DNA of 64,000 nucleotides from assembly GCA_937871985.1 (NCBI GenBank), contig CALMPB010000400.1:1-64000 (forward strand), in the 5' to 3' direction. The notes under the pieces were generated by a model. That model was given only the letters and a program-made list of their open reading frames with translations. It was not told where the DNA came from and made no database searches. Position 1 is the stretch's first letter; each line of letters opens with the position of its first letter. Shown piece by piece: positions 27,201-35,713 of this stretch. The DNA is from an uncultured Burkholderiaceae bacterium. Its GTDB lineage: Bacteria; Pseudomonadota; Gammaproteobacteria; Burkholderiales; Burkholderiaceae. Position numbers and translations under genes: made by a program.

Positions 27201-27884
27201 CAGGAAGTATTTGCGGTAGTTCAGCTCCAGCATCTTGCGCTGGTACTGGTTCCCCACACGCTCCTGGTACATGGCGAGTTGCTGCACGCCCATGCGAATC
27301 GCGTTCAGTTGCGAGACGCTATCGCGGTGGCGGATTTGCTCCAGACCTTGGCGCAGCTGCTCGCGCGATTCTTCCTTGCGGTCTTGGTGTGCAGCCGACT
27401 CTTGCTGGTTTTTGAACACATCGTTCATCATCGCAGCAATCGATGCGTCACGCATCTGCTCAGCCGACGGCGTACCCGATCCCGTGCGGGCCATCTCAGC
27501 GAGTTTACGCTGACGATCCACGATAGATTTGGGCAGTTTCTTCTCTGCCATGGGTAGTGTAGAAGCAGCAGTTCGCGCCAAGTCCCCCTTGAGCGGCTTA
27601 ATTTCTTTAGCGGCCGTATGGTATAGACTATTAACGGAACTGGAAATTTCGTCGGCCAAATCCATCGCCGAGCCGTAGCCTTTGGGCAACGAACTCTTAA
27701 TCATGCGACGGATAAACGACTCGCTTTTGACCTGACCGGCAGCTCCTTTCAGGAACGATCGACCCGCAGCCAGTACGGGGTTACGGTCCTGTTTCGGAGG
27801 CGGTGCGTCAAAGTTGAAATCGGGCATCTCCAGATCGCGGTCAAATCCGAACTCATCCAATTCCAGCTTTTTCTTGCGTGCCAT
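21288..27884 (-). CDS. Giant tail protein with lytic transglycosylase domain (phiKZ gp181-like)
   Basis: Encodes 2198 residues from the ATG of MARKKKLELDEF, which has AAGGAG upstream. Residues about 1845-1990 are an SLT-type lytic transglycosylase domain with catalytic Glu1867 in AAIESGFN and the downstream GLYQF motif; it should open peptidoglycan during DNA entry. About 1190-1270 is a long Gly/Ala-rich hydrophobic stretch of tape-measure type. Two internal duplications are visible: a ~65-residue unit at about 811-876 and 926-993, and a ~130-residue unit at about 1278-1408 and 1524-1664. Long helical segments fill the N-terminal third. Size, domain and position next to the polymerase genes match phiKZ gp181. 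It may combine tape-measure and murein-hydrolase roles. Confidence 0.82.
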   Translation of the reverse strand: MARKKKLELDEFGFDRDLEMPDFNFDAPPPKQDRNPVLAAGRSFLKGAAGQVKSESFIRRMIKSSLPKGYGSAMDLADEISSSVNSLYHTAAKEIKPLKGDLARTAASTLPMAEKKLPKSIVDRQRKLAEMARTGSGTPSAEQMRDASIAAMMNDVFKNQQESAAHQDRKEESREQLRQGLEQIRHRDSVSQLNAIRMGVQQLAMYQERVGNQYQRKMLELNYRKYFLAMEAFEEQKRTSAMLQQNLEAISKNTSLPDFVKLQTKERFAELMRNKFLGGMSDMVFDRRRNFLQGVTQRLGANIKGAAQGFAGGVRMGLSGVEAMADAARLEEEMAELTGERTTGTQRAAGIAGSFGADYLGSKIGAKLRGRAEKNPRLVRGGNRLQYLVNNFPQLAEQYARSGKHESGPLGGLVRFFKNSIPGQTDFKVGRDSVKDLQAPSVFTRQAAKSLTEIIPGFLARIHQELQIIRTGDANAPLLSYDFNRNKFDTQANVRRAAFDSMFDSGQTKYNREDTDRLIDEVEKSSGKKLSKREREDLGRRLLQDNLNNGLFSKERMTDSATFGGGLRGKKYAQLFSKHLANDTTGQKLTDTAEKFSNLGRWAGDPRALIQSYINAGQEDFLIDAGIIKPDGTIDEKKLYAYFYGDKYTPSGAGANPMTGGGFTARPSMASSAPAFAASPARADGMDACNCDEILEAIQRADQSERLDKANETLLRIEKRLDQPLAMLGVGQVDGPPPAGAADNKRWWQKSIGDMLGGAGRGAARLGRLGNRIAETGFGAVRQGAMTGFGLARSSAGAALNVLKGTFSTGINDVFVLGEKLPRLSALKLKAGEYRDAATGKVIKSFKDIKGDVVDAAGNIVLRKDEIKTAVMKAGAQGKSHFLTALGAVTKFGNDAVNQAFSAATGVYGTALGMAKNLVGKFLDGPRDVYIKGKEDPVLLARIMRAGGYRSKRTGKVIAKVGDIDGTVINDDDEVVLTEDDMKTGLLDQHGKPIRTGLGKLVGMVTDTAGKVLGAGKRIGNFLLGGAKDAIEGFKDLLGGIFGGLGGRGARKTRGVLYEIRDILLERLPKPKRRVIGDSTGDGIRDGSYADLKRLRDARAAKKEGEAQERKGGKGLLGSMGAGFAALMDKLRGKKEGEEEEGGDGDTYLLGGGGDSDGKDKKGGKKGKGWKETKGFWNKAKWLGGKGLSGLGSAAKWGANLLGMGGILGAAGSFLGGAASLAGSAISGAVGLGGTVLSGLASIVGAPVLLGAAATAAIGYGGYKAYQYFTKKTLDTWSTIRYAQYGFLPSDEKNLQTVLGLEDLARKGLVKGQGGSLTLGEKEFNIAKALNSFGVDMDNKRNVERFMRWFHGRFKPVYLTTVNTLWRMTGSDDLDKIDSKLEDKDKAKFLEIIKFPEGPYGLLDSPLPGQRYLKAGPSEVKNLVELAEAKIAKGESKSDDAKADDKAKAAVFGMAAAPAVVENAGGAAFVSRKGQAGKLDSKAIAGIKSNTGAGSTQASTAGMISVTGQKALFSRASGGKVDELTAIRFKTYGLNSMDAAKVRTLDTLEDYVLKRVAYSGEKAAYWSGSVEQASQALAPVFGIGAINTDEGYDWITWFNQRFLPVFMNYLTALHQATGKLKPEQALATLNPNQAIDVAMATYTTMSKFGGETKSVWGIPTSPWAGYVLNSESKSTELNMQSLKDQAKRTVLEEKQVSDAGLEKAKREEAKEGEEKPGFWSRLFGSDKKKTEQSQGAKPTLTENEGGAAFVYRGRARTDGAAAAQAADQADGGSRIDRYRAASRQAREAMARINGNYESLPGSAAGGAAGMGGGVAVQHPGNGTGGSINDLPEPKGNKSWTALKDLIIGASKMAGVDKGLMATMAAIESGFNWQVKAGTSSATGLYQFIKSTWQTMLQRYGAKYGIAPNTPPTDPRANALMGAEFLKENTKALQGVVNRPLTDTDMYLAHFLGAGGARQFLRADPNAIAATAMPAAARANASIFYKNGRPLTFAEVYQVINGRVRSKGKQFGIDTNTPETAAGAAAGAAADQTAARVDDASGPVTASLNNDPVKSQDPKLPGQTPAPSSSSSFAAPGAPAVASTATQENPIGPVGVTPTQPVQFQPSAQTLSLQEQQRYQKQLQDQGMGPTNEILTRSLDVQSQILAEIKGLSQKLGERSQTAPAANDANPVDAAVQTRASRQQPQAMPRSPVSMAHAT

Positions 27885-27954
27885 AATTCGGCTCCTTAAG
27901 AATTGGAGCAATAAAGCTCTTCATAGTTTCAGCCATTTTCCTAGGACTTTTGCC

Positions 27955-29580
27955 ATGCAACGCGCTGACGTCCCTTTTAACGTGAGTATTTTGAACCTCA
28001 CGCCGCAGAAGTTGCAGGGTGTGCAACAAGTCACTGCACTCGATCACTTCGAAGGCGCTACGGGCCAGTATCACCCTGAAGGGCTTTTTAGCCCGACGAT
28101 CTTTGGTCGTGTCGGGGACCCGCAGCGCTGGACGCGCTACGGCTTTATCGATATCAAGATTCCGATCTTTCACCCCGTCCTCTTTCGCGCTTTGGTGAGC
28201 CTGAAGCGCTTGTATGCCGGGATCATCGCCGGTAACGAATTCGCAGTGTGGAACGAAGAGATCAAAAACTTCGAACGCTCCGACCCCATCAACGGCGAGA
28301 CCGGGTTCTACTTCTTTCTGAAGCACTGGAAAGACATCGATCACGGTAAGACAGCCTCGGTCACGCGTGAGCAAAACATCATGATGCTCACGAAGTACGC
28401 AGACGTCGCCCTTACCAGTAAGATCATCGTGATGCCTGCCGGCATGCGCGATATCGAGGTCGGTGACGATGGTCGGGTGCGTGAAGACGAGATCAACGAA
28501 ATCTATCGCAAGCTGTTGCGGATCGCCAACACGATCTCGGAAGCAGCCACGCGTCTGAACCAAGACATCATCAACACGCCGCGCTATCGGCTGCAGCTCG
28601 CTTTCAACGAACTGTACGACATGCTCGAGCGGATGGTCGAAGGCAAAAAGAAACTCATCCTGGGTAAGTGGGGTTCGCGCCGTCCGTTTAACGGTACGCG
28701 TAACGTGATCTCGGCCATGAACACCGCGACGCCTGTCATCGGTGCGAAAGGCTCGCCGAAATTCAACGACACGATCGTCGGGCTTTACCAAGCGTGTAAG
28801 GCAGTGCTGCCTGTCACGGGGTTCTTGCTGCGTAACGGCTGGCTCTCGCGGGTGTTCTCTACGGTTGAGCAACCGGCCAACCTCGTGAACAAGCGTACGC
28901 TCAAGATGGAAGCGGTCGCACTCAAACCCCACTACTTCGATCAGTACATGACAGATGAGGGGATTGAGCGTGTGGTCTCGGCGTTCGCTGACGAAGGTAT
29001 TCGCCACAAGCCACTGGAGATCGCGGGCTACTACCTGGGCCTGATCTATAAAGGACCGGACGGTACGTACCGCCTGATTCAAGACATCGAGGAGCTGCCC
29101 GAAGACCGTAAGGTCGAAGACGTGCACCCGATGACCTTCGCCGAGTTTCTGTACCTGGCGGTCTACAAGCGCATCAACCAGTATCCGATTTTCGTGACGC
29201 GTTATCCGGTCGCCGGTAACAACTCGATCTATCCGAGCTGGATGTACGTCAAACCCACGGTGCGCACCGAGGTGCGGCGAGAACTGGGTCCGGACTGGGA
29301 GCCGCTGGGCGATGAACACACCGCCTACGAGTTTCCGACCAATACAGCATTCATCAACACCCTCCAACCTCACCCGGCTCGTCTGGAAGGCATGCAGGCT
29401 GACTTTGATGGCGATACGTCATCGGGTAACGCTGTCTACATGGACGAATCGGTAAAAGAAGTGCGCGACTACTTCACTAAGCGTAACGCTTACGTGGACG
29501 TACGCGGCGAATTCTCTGCCTCGATTGCGACCTCCACGGTCTCGCTCGTTTGGCATAACCTGACAAGGGAAGCGCTGTGA
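27955..29580 (+). CDS. Virion RNA polymerase beta-prime, N-terminal part with catalytic DFDGD
   Basis: Encodes 541 residues from the ATG of MQRADVPFNV, with AGGA upstream. Residues 483-487 are DFDGD, whose three aspartates hold the catalytic Mg ions in all multisubunit RNA polymerases. The usual NADFDGDQM context is changed to QADFDGDTS. Around 236-255, GSRRPFNGTRNVISAMN corresponds to the beta-prime segment QNLLGKRVDYSGRSVI. The protein ends about 55 residues after the active site, so trigger loop and bridge helix must be on a separate protein not seen here. It overlaps the beta gene by 4 bases (GTGA). By position and content it corresponds to phiKZ gp180 of the virion-packaged polymerase. 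Confidence 0.85.
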   Translation: MQRADVPFNVSILNLTPQKLQGVQQVTALDHFEGATGQYHPEGLFSPTIFGRVGDPQRWTRYGFIDIKIPIFHPVLFRALVSLKRLYAGIIAGNEFAVWNEEIKNFERSDPINGETGFYFFLKHWKDIDHGKTASVTREQNIMMLTKYADVALTSKIIVMPAGMRDIEVGDDGRVREDEINEIYRKLLRIANTISEAATRLNQDIINTPRYRLQLAFNELYDMLERMVEGKKKLILGKWGSRRPFNGTRNVISAMNTATPVIGAKGSPKFNDTIVGLYQACKAVLPVTGFLLRNGWLSRVFSTVEQPANLVNKRTLKMEAVALKPHYFDQYMTDEGIERVVSAFADEGIRHKPLEIAGYYLGLIYKGPDGTYRLIQDIEELPEDRKVEDVHPMTFAEFLYLAVYKRINQYPIFVTRYPVAGNNSIYPSWMYVKPTVRTEVRRELGPDWEPLGDEHTAYEFPTNTAFINTLQPHPARLEGMQADFDGDTSSGNAVYMDESVKEVRDYFTKRNAYVDVRGEFSASIATSTVSLVWHNLTREAL

Positions 29581-32500
29581 TTCCTTATTACGAAAACCTG
29601 TATCGGAAAGCGGGCATCCGCAAGACCGATCAACTCACTTCGGCTACGCCGCCGCTACTGCCCACCAAGGCGGTAGAGTTGCCGCGTGCCTCGATCTTTC
29701 ATTACGTCGGTAACGGCATTTTGGATGCGGGTCCCGATAGCCAGGACTTGCTGTATCGCAGCTACAACAAGCAGATCATGATCGGGCACGTCGTTGAGAA
29801 TGGCGATAACCTGAGTAAGCCTCGTAAGCTTGCCGAGCCGCCCGCTCAAGACATCCGCGCGTTTCGCAATCGCAACCCGCGCTTTAAAACGATGCTCGAT
29901 CTGGAAGCGGCCACGCGTGACGATCTGACGCTGGTGGTCTACAACTACGCGTTCATTCCGCGCTACTACCACTATAGCCGTGCGATCTACACGGAGTACC
30001 ATAAGTGGTGGAACCAGCAAGCAGCCGTCTGGGAAAACATCGCCAAGGTCGCTGAAGCGTCGCCTCGCCATCAGTTCATCCGCGTGGCGCTGCCTCGCAT
30101 CATCCCGTCGCTGGAAAAGCTGAATCAAGCTGCCGATGGCGGCATGAATCAACTGCTACTCAAGACCTTCAATAGCGCTGAAGCGTTCTTTTTCATCGAA
30201 CTGTGGAAGTGGTTCGGTGACAATCGCGCGTCTTCGCTGCTGGCCAAGGTCCCGGTTGAAAAGATGGATCGCATTAACCTGATCTTCCAAGAGTCGGGTA
30301 AGTGCTTCATCATGAACCTGGGGCTGATTAACCGCTGGCGTAAACCTGCCAAGGTGGAAATCCCCGAGGGTGACAAAACATCCTACCAGGGCTATCAACC
30401 GAAGAACGTGCAGCGCTATTGGCTACGCCTCATGATCTCGCTCATGAAGGTGCGCACTGGCGAGGAAACGCAAGAAAAAAACGCTGCGGCCGAGGCCACC
30501 GGCCAAGCAAAGGAAAACCAATCTGGAACCGGCCCCACAGGCCCCGTCGATCAGCCCGTCACCGGAGCCAAGCCCGGAGCCAGCAGCAGCACAGGCACTA
30601 CCGTTACCGAAGTGGTGGCGAGTGGGATCACTGGGTGCAACGTAGCTTCTGACGATGAGCAAGCGGATCCGGCTTCGGTCAATGAACCGGAAGACCTGGT
30701 CGCGCCTGCCGATGAAGACATCGAACTGGAAAAGCAGATCGATGCTGAACTCGCAGAGCTTGAGCGCATCAACGAAAAGGTCCAGGATCTGGAAGCGCCC
30801 CCTGAGCTGCAACCGGATGTGCCGGGAACGGCTACCGAAGGAGAGCTTGAGAACGGCGTGAAAACCGTTTGTGAGCGCCTGGCACCTTACGGCCTGATTA
30901 CGGCTAACGAGATGCTGCGCCACACGAAGCTTGCCTCGAGCTACAAAACGCTCAAAGCGCCCGATGGTAAGTCGACCTTGGCCGAGTTCATCCAGATCCC
31001 GCCGGAAGTGCTGAAGATCGAAGCGCCTAGCAAGATCAAAGACATCCCGACGGTGCTCGATAAGACCATGCTCAAATCGTCGCTGCTGGATTTTGATCCG
31101 CGCTACGTAAAGCACGTCATGCAGCGTGACGTGGCAGGCATGGTGATGAACTTGCAACGGGCGGGTGTTTCGATTACTGGCTACGAGGTCGAGCGTGACG
31201 ATAACGTCATGGGCGCATCGGACTGGTACACGGTGCGCATTGTGCCGGTCGAGGGTGTGGCAACGTCGGTACGCTTTAAACTGCCTGTGATCGATGAGGA
31301 TGGCAACTACACGGCTAACGGCGTGAAGTACCGCATGCGTAAGCAGCGCGGTGATTTGCCCATCCGTAAGATCGCACCAGACCGCGTGGCACTCACCAGC
31401 TACTACGGCAAGATCTTTGCTTCGCGCAGCTCGAAAAAGGTTAACAACTACGATGAGTGGTTGCGTACCGAGATCATGGCAGCGGGCGAGAACCCGGAGA
31501 ACAAAGTCATCACGGGCCTGCATCCGGCAGACGTCTTTGATAACCTCTTCGTGTGTCCGCGTGCGTATGGTTCGATCGCGATGAGCTTTCGGACGTTCTC
31601 GGTCTTGCCGCCTGTTGCAGAAGGTCAGCCGCGTAGCCCGATGTACCACATGCTCTTTGACCACACCAAGCGCGAAGAGACGTTTGGCGCTGAGGCGCTC
31701 AAGCGCTATGAACGCGACGGCATGGTGCTCGTGGGTGAATCGATCAACGGGGATTTCCTTGCGCTCGATGATAACGCGATGCTCTACCGCTGCTCGGAAG
31801 GCAAGGTCAATCAGTTCATGCACTTGGAAGCGTTCCTCGGTCTGGACTCGTCGCGTGCTCCGGTGAACTTCGCTGAACTGCGTATGGCGGGTGGCGTGAG
31901 CATTCCGATTGGACTTATCCTCGGTTACGAGTTGGGTCTGGAACGCTTGATGTCGTTACTCAAAGTCACGCCGCGCCGCGTGGCTGTCGGGGCTCGCAAA
32001 TACCTGGAGCCGCACGAGTACGCGCTCGAGTTTGCCGATGAGACGCTGATCTTCTCTCGCGAAGACCGGCTGGCTAGTTTGGTGCTGGCGGGCTTTACCG
32101 AGTATCACCGCGCAATCCGAAACTTTAACGTAACGGACTACGACAAGCGCGATGTCTATCTGAATACGCTTGAATCGAATCGGATTGGCGTGCGGTACTT
32201 GCGTGAGATCGATCTGATGTTCCAGCTGTTTGTGGATCCGATCACGCGAGATCTGCTCATCGAGATGAAGGAACCCACGGACTTCCGGGGCTTGCTCTTG
32301 CGCAGTTGCGAACTGCTGATGAACAATCAGCACCCTGACGAACTGGATCCGGCCTTCATGCGGATCAAGGGCTACGAACGCATGCCTGGTGCCGTTTACT
32401 CGGAACTGGTGCGAGCGATCCGTTCGCATAACGCGCGCGCTGGCAAAAAGAACCTGCAACTCGATGTCCCGCCTTACGCAGTCTGGCAGAACATCACGCG

Positions 32501-33941
32501 CGATCCTTCGATTGCGCTGGTCGAAGACATCAACCCGATCAAGAACCTGAAAGATCCCGAAGCCGTGACTTATAGCGGTACGGGAGGTCGCTCGAGCCGC
32601 TCGATGACTAAGCACACCCGTGCTTACCATCCGAACGACATGGGCACGATCTCGGAATCGACGAAAGACTCTTCTGACGTGGCAATCAACACCTACACGT
32701 CGGCAGACCCGCAGTTCACTTCGCTGCGCGGCATGAGTAGTCGCTACGATCTGAAAAACGCAGACCCGACCTCGCTGCTCTCAAGCGCGGCACTGATCTC
32801 GCCGGCGGCTGATAAGGATGATCCCAAGCGGGTGAACTTTATCGGCATTCAGCACGATCACGGGATTGCGTGTTCGGGTTACTCGCAGTTGATGGTGCGC
32901 ACCGGTTACGAGCAAGTGATCGGACATCGCACGACGGACCTGTTCTGCTACACGGCACGCAAACCGGGTAAGGTCATCTCGCTTTCGGAAACCGGGATGG
33001 TGGTGGAATACACTGATGGCGAAACCAAGGGTATTGAACTTGGACGTCGCTTCGGTAAGGCAGGCGGCTTGACCATCCCGCACGAAGTCTTGACTGGGCT
33101 TCGTATCGGTCAGAGCTTTAAAGAAGGCGACACGCTTTGCTACAACAGCGGGTTCTTTGAACCTGACGTCCTCAATCCTGCCCAGATGGTTTATAAGGGC
33201 GGAGTGATGGCACGCGTGGCGCTTTTCGAATCGCCTCTGACGCTGGAAGACTCGTCTGCGATTTCGACGAAGCTCGCTGGCCGCATGACCACCAAGTCCA
33301 CCAAGATCCGCGACATCGTGGTGAAGTTTGACCAAGTGATTAGCAACCTCGTCAAGCAAGGAGATTCGGTCGAGTCGGAAAGCATCTTATGCATAATCGA
33401 AGACGCGGTGATGGTCAACACGAAACTGTTTGACCAGCAAGCACTCGATACGCTGCGCGGCTTTGATGCCCACCAGCCCAAGGCGAAATCCAAGGGCGTG
33501 GTCGAGCGTTTCGAAGTGTTCTACCACGGGGACAAAGAAGACATGAGTGAGTCGCTGCGGGCTTTGGCCAATAGCGCTGACCGTGACCTCTCCCGTCGTA
33601 GCCGCTCGGCAGGTAAACCGGCTTACACCGGAAGCACGGATGATGACTTCCGTGCAGATGGCAATCCGCTTGTTCTGGATACGATGGCCATTCGCATCTA
33701 CATCACCACCGACGTGATCGCCGGCATTGGGGATAAGGGTGTGTTTGGCAATCAAATGAAAACCGTGATCGGTGAAGTGTTCGATGCCCCGATCTACGGG
33801 GATTCGGGACAGGAAATCGACGCGTACTTCGGTCAGAAATCCATTGGAGATCGGATCGTGAGTTCGCCGGAATTCATGGGAACGCTCGCCATGAACTTGG
33901 AGTTCATCGGTGAGGAAGCGGTTCGTCTGTACGAATCGTAA
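29577..33941 (+). CDS. Virion RNA polymerase beta subunit (lacking its C-terminal segment)
   Basis: Encodes 1454 residues from a GTG overlapping the previous stop. The beta-like part is clearest from residue 550: DGNYTANGVKYRMRKQRGDL resembles the FIVNGTERVIVSQ region. Glu1224 and Asp1225 in TLEDSSAIS match the catalytic-site FEDAILIS. Lys1387 and Lys1395 in GDKGVFGNQMK keep the 8-residue spacing of the two active-site lysines of RpoB (GNKGVISK). It ends about 60 residues later, without the RpoB C-terminus, which is encoded at 13903. Residues 1-290 are unrecognised; about 295-425 is an acidic, Ala/Gly/Pro-rich linker. It corresponds to phiKZ gp178. The particle carries the polymerase for first transcription after entry. 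Confidence 0.85.
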   Translation: MIPYYENLYRKAGIRKTDQLTSATPPLLPTKAVELPRASIFHYVGNGILDAGPDSQDLLYRSYNKQIMIGHVVENGDNLSKPRKLAEPPAQDIRAFRNRNPRFKTMLDLEAATRDDLTLVVYNYAFIPRYYHYSRAIYTEYHKWWNQQAAVWENIAKVAEASPRHQFIRVALPRIIPSLEKLNQAADGGMNQLLLKTFNSAEAFFFIELWKWFGDNRASSLLAKVPVEKMDRINLIFQESGKCFIMNLGLINRWRKPAKVEIPEGDKTSYQGYQPKNVQRYWLRLMISLMKVRTGEETQEKNAAAEATGQAKENQSGTGPTGPVDQPVTGAKPGASSSTGTTVTEVVASGITGCNVASDDEQADPASVNEPEDLVAPADEDIELEKQIDAELAELERINEKVQDLEAPPELQPDVPGTATEGELENGVKTVCERLAPYGLITANEMLRHTKLASSYKTLKAPDGKSTLAEFIQIPPEVLKIEAPSKIKDIPTVLDKTMLKSSLLDFDPRYVKHVMQRDVAGMVMNLQRAGVSITGYEVERDDNVMGASDWYTVRIVPVEGVATSVRFKLPVIDEDGNYTANGVKYRMRKQRGDLPIRKIAPDRVALTSYYGKIFASRSSKKVNNYDEWLRTEIMAAGENPENKVITGLHPADVFDNLFVCPRAYGSIAMSFRTFSVLPPVAEGQPRSPMYHMLFDHTKREETFGAEALKRYERDGMVLVGESINGDFLALDDNAMLYRCSEGKVNQFMHLEAFLGLDSSRAPVNFAELRMAGGVSIPIGLILGYELGLERLMSLLKVTPRRVAVGARKYLEPHEYALEFADETLIFSREDRLASLVLAGFTEYHRAIRNFNVTDYDKRDVYLNTLESNRIGVRYLREIDLMFQLFVDPITRDLLIEMKEPTDFRGLLLRSCELLMNNQHPDELDPAFMRIKGYERMPGAVYSELVRAIRSHNARAGKKNLQLDVPPYAVWQNITRDPSIALVEDINPIKNLKDPEAVTYSGTGGRSSRSMTKHTRAYHPNDMGTISESTKDSSDVAINTYTSADPQFTSLRGMSSRYDLKNADPTSLLSSAALISPAADKDDPKRVNFIGIQHDHGIACSGYSQLMVRTGYEQVIGHRTTDLFCYTARKPGKVISLSETGMVVEYTDGETKGIELGRRFGKAGGLTIPHEVLTGLRIGQSFKEGDTLCYNSGFFEPDVLNPAQMVYKGGVMARVALFESPLTLEDSSAISTKLAGRMTTKSTKIRDIVVKFDQVISNLVKQGDSVESESILCIIEDAVMVNTKLFDQQALDTLRGFDAHQPKAKSKGVVERFEVFYHGDKEDMSESLRALANSADRDLSRRSRSAGKPAYTGSTDDDFRADGNPLVLDTMAIRIYITTDVIAGIGDKGVFGNQMKTVIGEVFDAPIYGDSGQEIDAYFGQKSIGDRIVSSPEFMGTLAMNLEFIGEEAVRLYES

Positions 33942-33953
33942 CTCCGTGTTTGC

Positions 33954-34017
33954 TCGCTCACTCTAGCTCTTTCGGGTTAGGGTGGGTGAGCTTTCCGGCT
34001 ACCCCTTTTCTTTTTTC
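33954..34017 (+). terminator. Intrinsic terminator after beta gene
   Basis: GCTCACTCTA pairs imperfectly with TAGGGTGGGTGAGC, then CCCCTTTTCTTTTTT. The stem contains G:U pairs, and the T-rich tail is clear. Confidence 0.65.
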
Positions 34018-34058
34018 TCGCCTAGGCGTTGGTTTCTGTAAATCCAAGGAATTCCCTT

Positions 34059-34256
34059 ATGAAAAACCGCTCCTCCGAGCAAACGCTCGTGACGCTGGCA
34101 AACGCTGCCGAACTGGTGGCCGATCTCGCTCAGGAAAACCTGGGCAACGATATGGCCAACACGTTCGCCGGTTCGCGCCTGACGCGCACTGTTGTCCTTA
34201 ACCTCGTTCAAGCCGAAATGCAAGCCGGCCTGATCAAACGCATCGGAGCGCAATAA
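34059..34256 (+). CDS. Small helical protein
   Basis: Encodes 65 residues from the ATG of MKNRSSEQ, with AAGGAA upstream. Composition is helical (many Ala, Leu, Glu, Val). Its stop codon shares a base with the start of the next gene (TAATG), so it is probably translated together with the 478-residue protein. No motif is recognised. Confidence 0.6.
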   Translation: MKNRSSEQTLVTLANAAELVADLAQENLGNDMANTFAGSRLTRTVVLNLVQAEMQAGLIKRIGAQ

Positions 34257-35692
34257 TGTCGCTGAGCCGTGAATCCCTCGAATCGGCCTACCCGCTGGCC
34301 GAGCGTCTGGACGCTGCCCGTGTGGTGGTGACGCCCATTACCGACAGCCCGCTCGAGTGCCTGGTGTGCGACACGCGTTCCGACGAATCGGTGATGCGTG
34401 AAGACGGCCCGGGTAACTTCGTGCCGGACTTTGACATGATCTCGTACCTGGCTTCGGCCAAAGACGAGACGCTGCAAGTCTCCGAACACGACACGACCAA
34501 GGCTGCGATTCTTGCCAGCGTCGGCCAACAAACGCAAAAGCATTTCGCGTTTGCCAAGACGGTGGTGGCACCCGCCATCCAAGCGCTGCACGATGGCGTG
34601 CAAGACGCACTGGCGCTGCTCACGCCCTCCAAGCTGCTGGGTGTCGAGATCCGTGAGCACACGCCGCCCAAGCTGCTCTCGAACAGCACGTTCCTTGCTC
34701 AGATCAAGGAACACGATGCAACGCCCTTCGATAACCCGCACATTCCTGCTCGCCTGCCTGCCAAGACCGGCGATGAGCTCATCGAGCTGATCAAAACGGG
34801 TTCGGCTTCGGTTGACGCGGACGCAGCCGCCTGGCTTGCTGTCGAAGGCGCGTCGGTCCTGCAGTCGGTCTACAACACCGTCTTCCATCTGGATGCGACC
34901 ACGCCCGCCGGCGCTTACGAGCGCGGCCTGCAAGGTTTGTTCGAAGATCGCGATCACGGCACGGCCTATGCACTGGCGGTGTACCTGCTCGCACGCAACC
35001 TCATCGACAACCCGCCCGAAGGCACTGAAGCATCGCTCGATGCGTACAACGCGCAACTGGGTGCGTTCCGTAACCAAGCCGGTGCTGCGCTTTCGCGGGC
35101 CAGCGATGCGATCGAGCGCGAAGTGCGTCTGGGCTCGCTCGTGCGTCGTTTCGACGGTCTGGTCATTTACGTGAACCAACGCGTTTACGAGAAATGGCTC
35201 ACCGAAGGCGGCAACGCCGAGATCCTCTTTGGCAATGCGCTCTCGCAACGCCAAGAGATCATGATCGACAAGATCAACGAGCGCGCCCAGGAATTCCAAG
35301 AAACCTGGCTGCGCCATGTGAGCTACACTCGTGAGCTGGAAAACAGCCAGCGCGTGAACGCTCAGCGTGATCTGCTCAAGTCGGTGTACGCCGCGCAACT
35401 GGACGCCCTGCCTGCCGAGACGCCCAACCTGAATCGTGGTGAAGCCTACAAGCGCTTCGAAGCGATGGTGAACGCCACGGGTGGCGCGGATCTGAAAGAC
35501 CTGCCGCGTCTGTGCCAACGCCTGGTGTGCCGTGCGCAGTTCGATCACACGAACGCCGAAGACATCCTCGCCGATATCGATCAGATCAAGTGCGACAACC
35601 CGGAAGTCACGGTGCGCGAAGCGGCCGCGCTGGCCTACATCAAGCACTGCGCACGCTGGGCTGTGAACATGATGCGTGTTGAGCGCATGTAA
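34256..35692 (+). CDS. Unknown 478-residue protein, probable virion component
   Basis: Almost entirely helical, with Ala/Leu/Glu repeats and long stretches compatible with coiled coil (about 250-400). No P-loop, nuclease or membrane motif. It lies in the row between the virion polymerase and the prohead protease, the place taken in phiKZ by genes 176-177, and uses strongly GC-ending codons, which suggests high expression. An internal capsid (inner body) or scaffold-type role would fit but is only inferred. Confidence 0.6.
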   Translation: MSLSRESLESAYPLAERLDAARVVVTPITDSPLECLVCDTRSDESVMREDGPGNFVPDFDMISYLASAKDETLQVSEHDTTKAAILASVGQQTQKHFAFAKTVVAPAIQALHDGVQDALALLTPSKLLGVEIREHTPPKLLSNSTFLAQIKEHDATPFDNPHIPARLPAKTGDELIELIKTGSASVDADAAAWLAVEGASVLQSVYNTVFHLDATTPAGAYERGLQGLFEDRDHGTAYALAVYLLARNLIDNPPEGTEASLDAYNAQLGAFRNQAGAALSRASDAIEREVRLGSLVRRFDGLVIYVNQRVYEKWLTEGGNAEILFGNALSQRQEIMIDKINERAQEFQETWLRHVSYTRELENSQRVNAQRDLLKSVYAAQLDALPAETPNLNRGEAYKRFEAMVNATGGADLKDLPRLCQRLVCRAQFDHTNAEDILADIDQIKCDNPEVTVREAAALAYIKHCARWAVNMMRVERM

Positions 35693-35713
35693 CTTCCTTT
35701 CTCTGAGGCCAAG

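Noticed and set aside
34256..35692. Chimallin (phage nucleus shell protein)
   Set aside because: Length and expression are in a plausible range, but the sequence is helical throughout and no part could be matched to chimallin; its position also fits phiKZ gp177 better.
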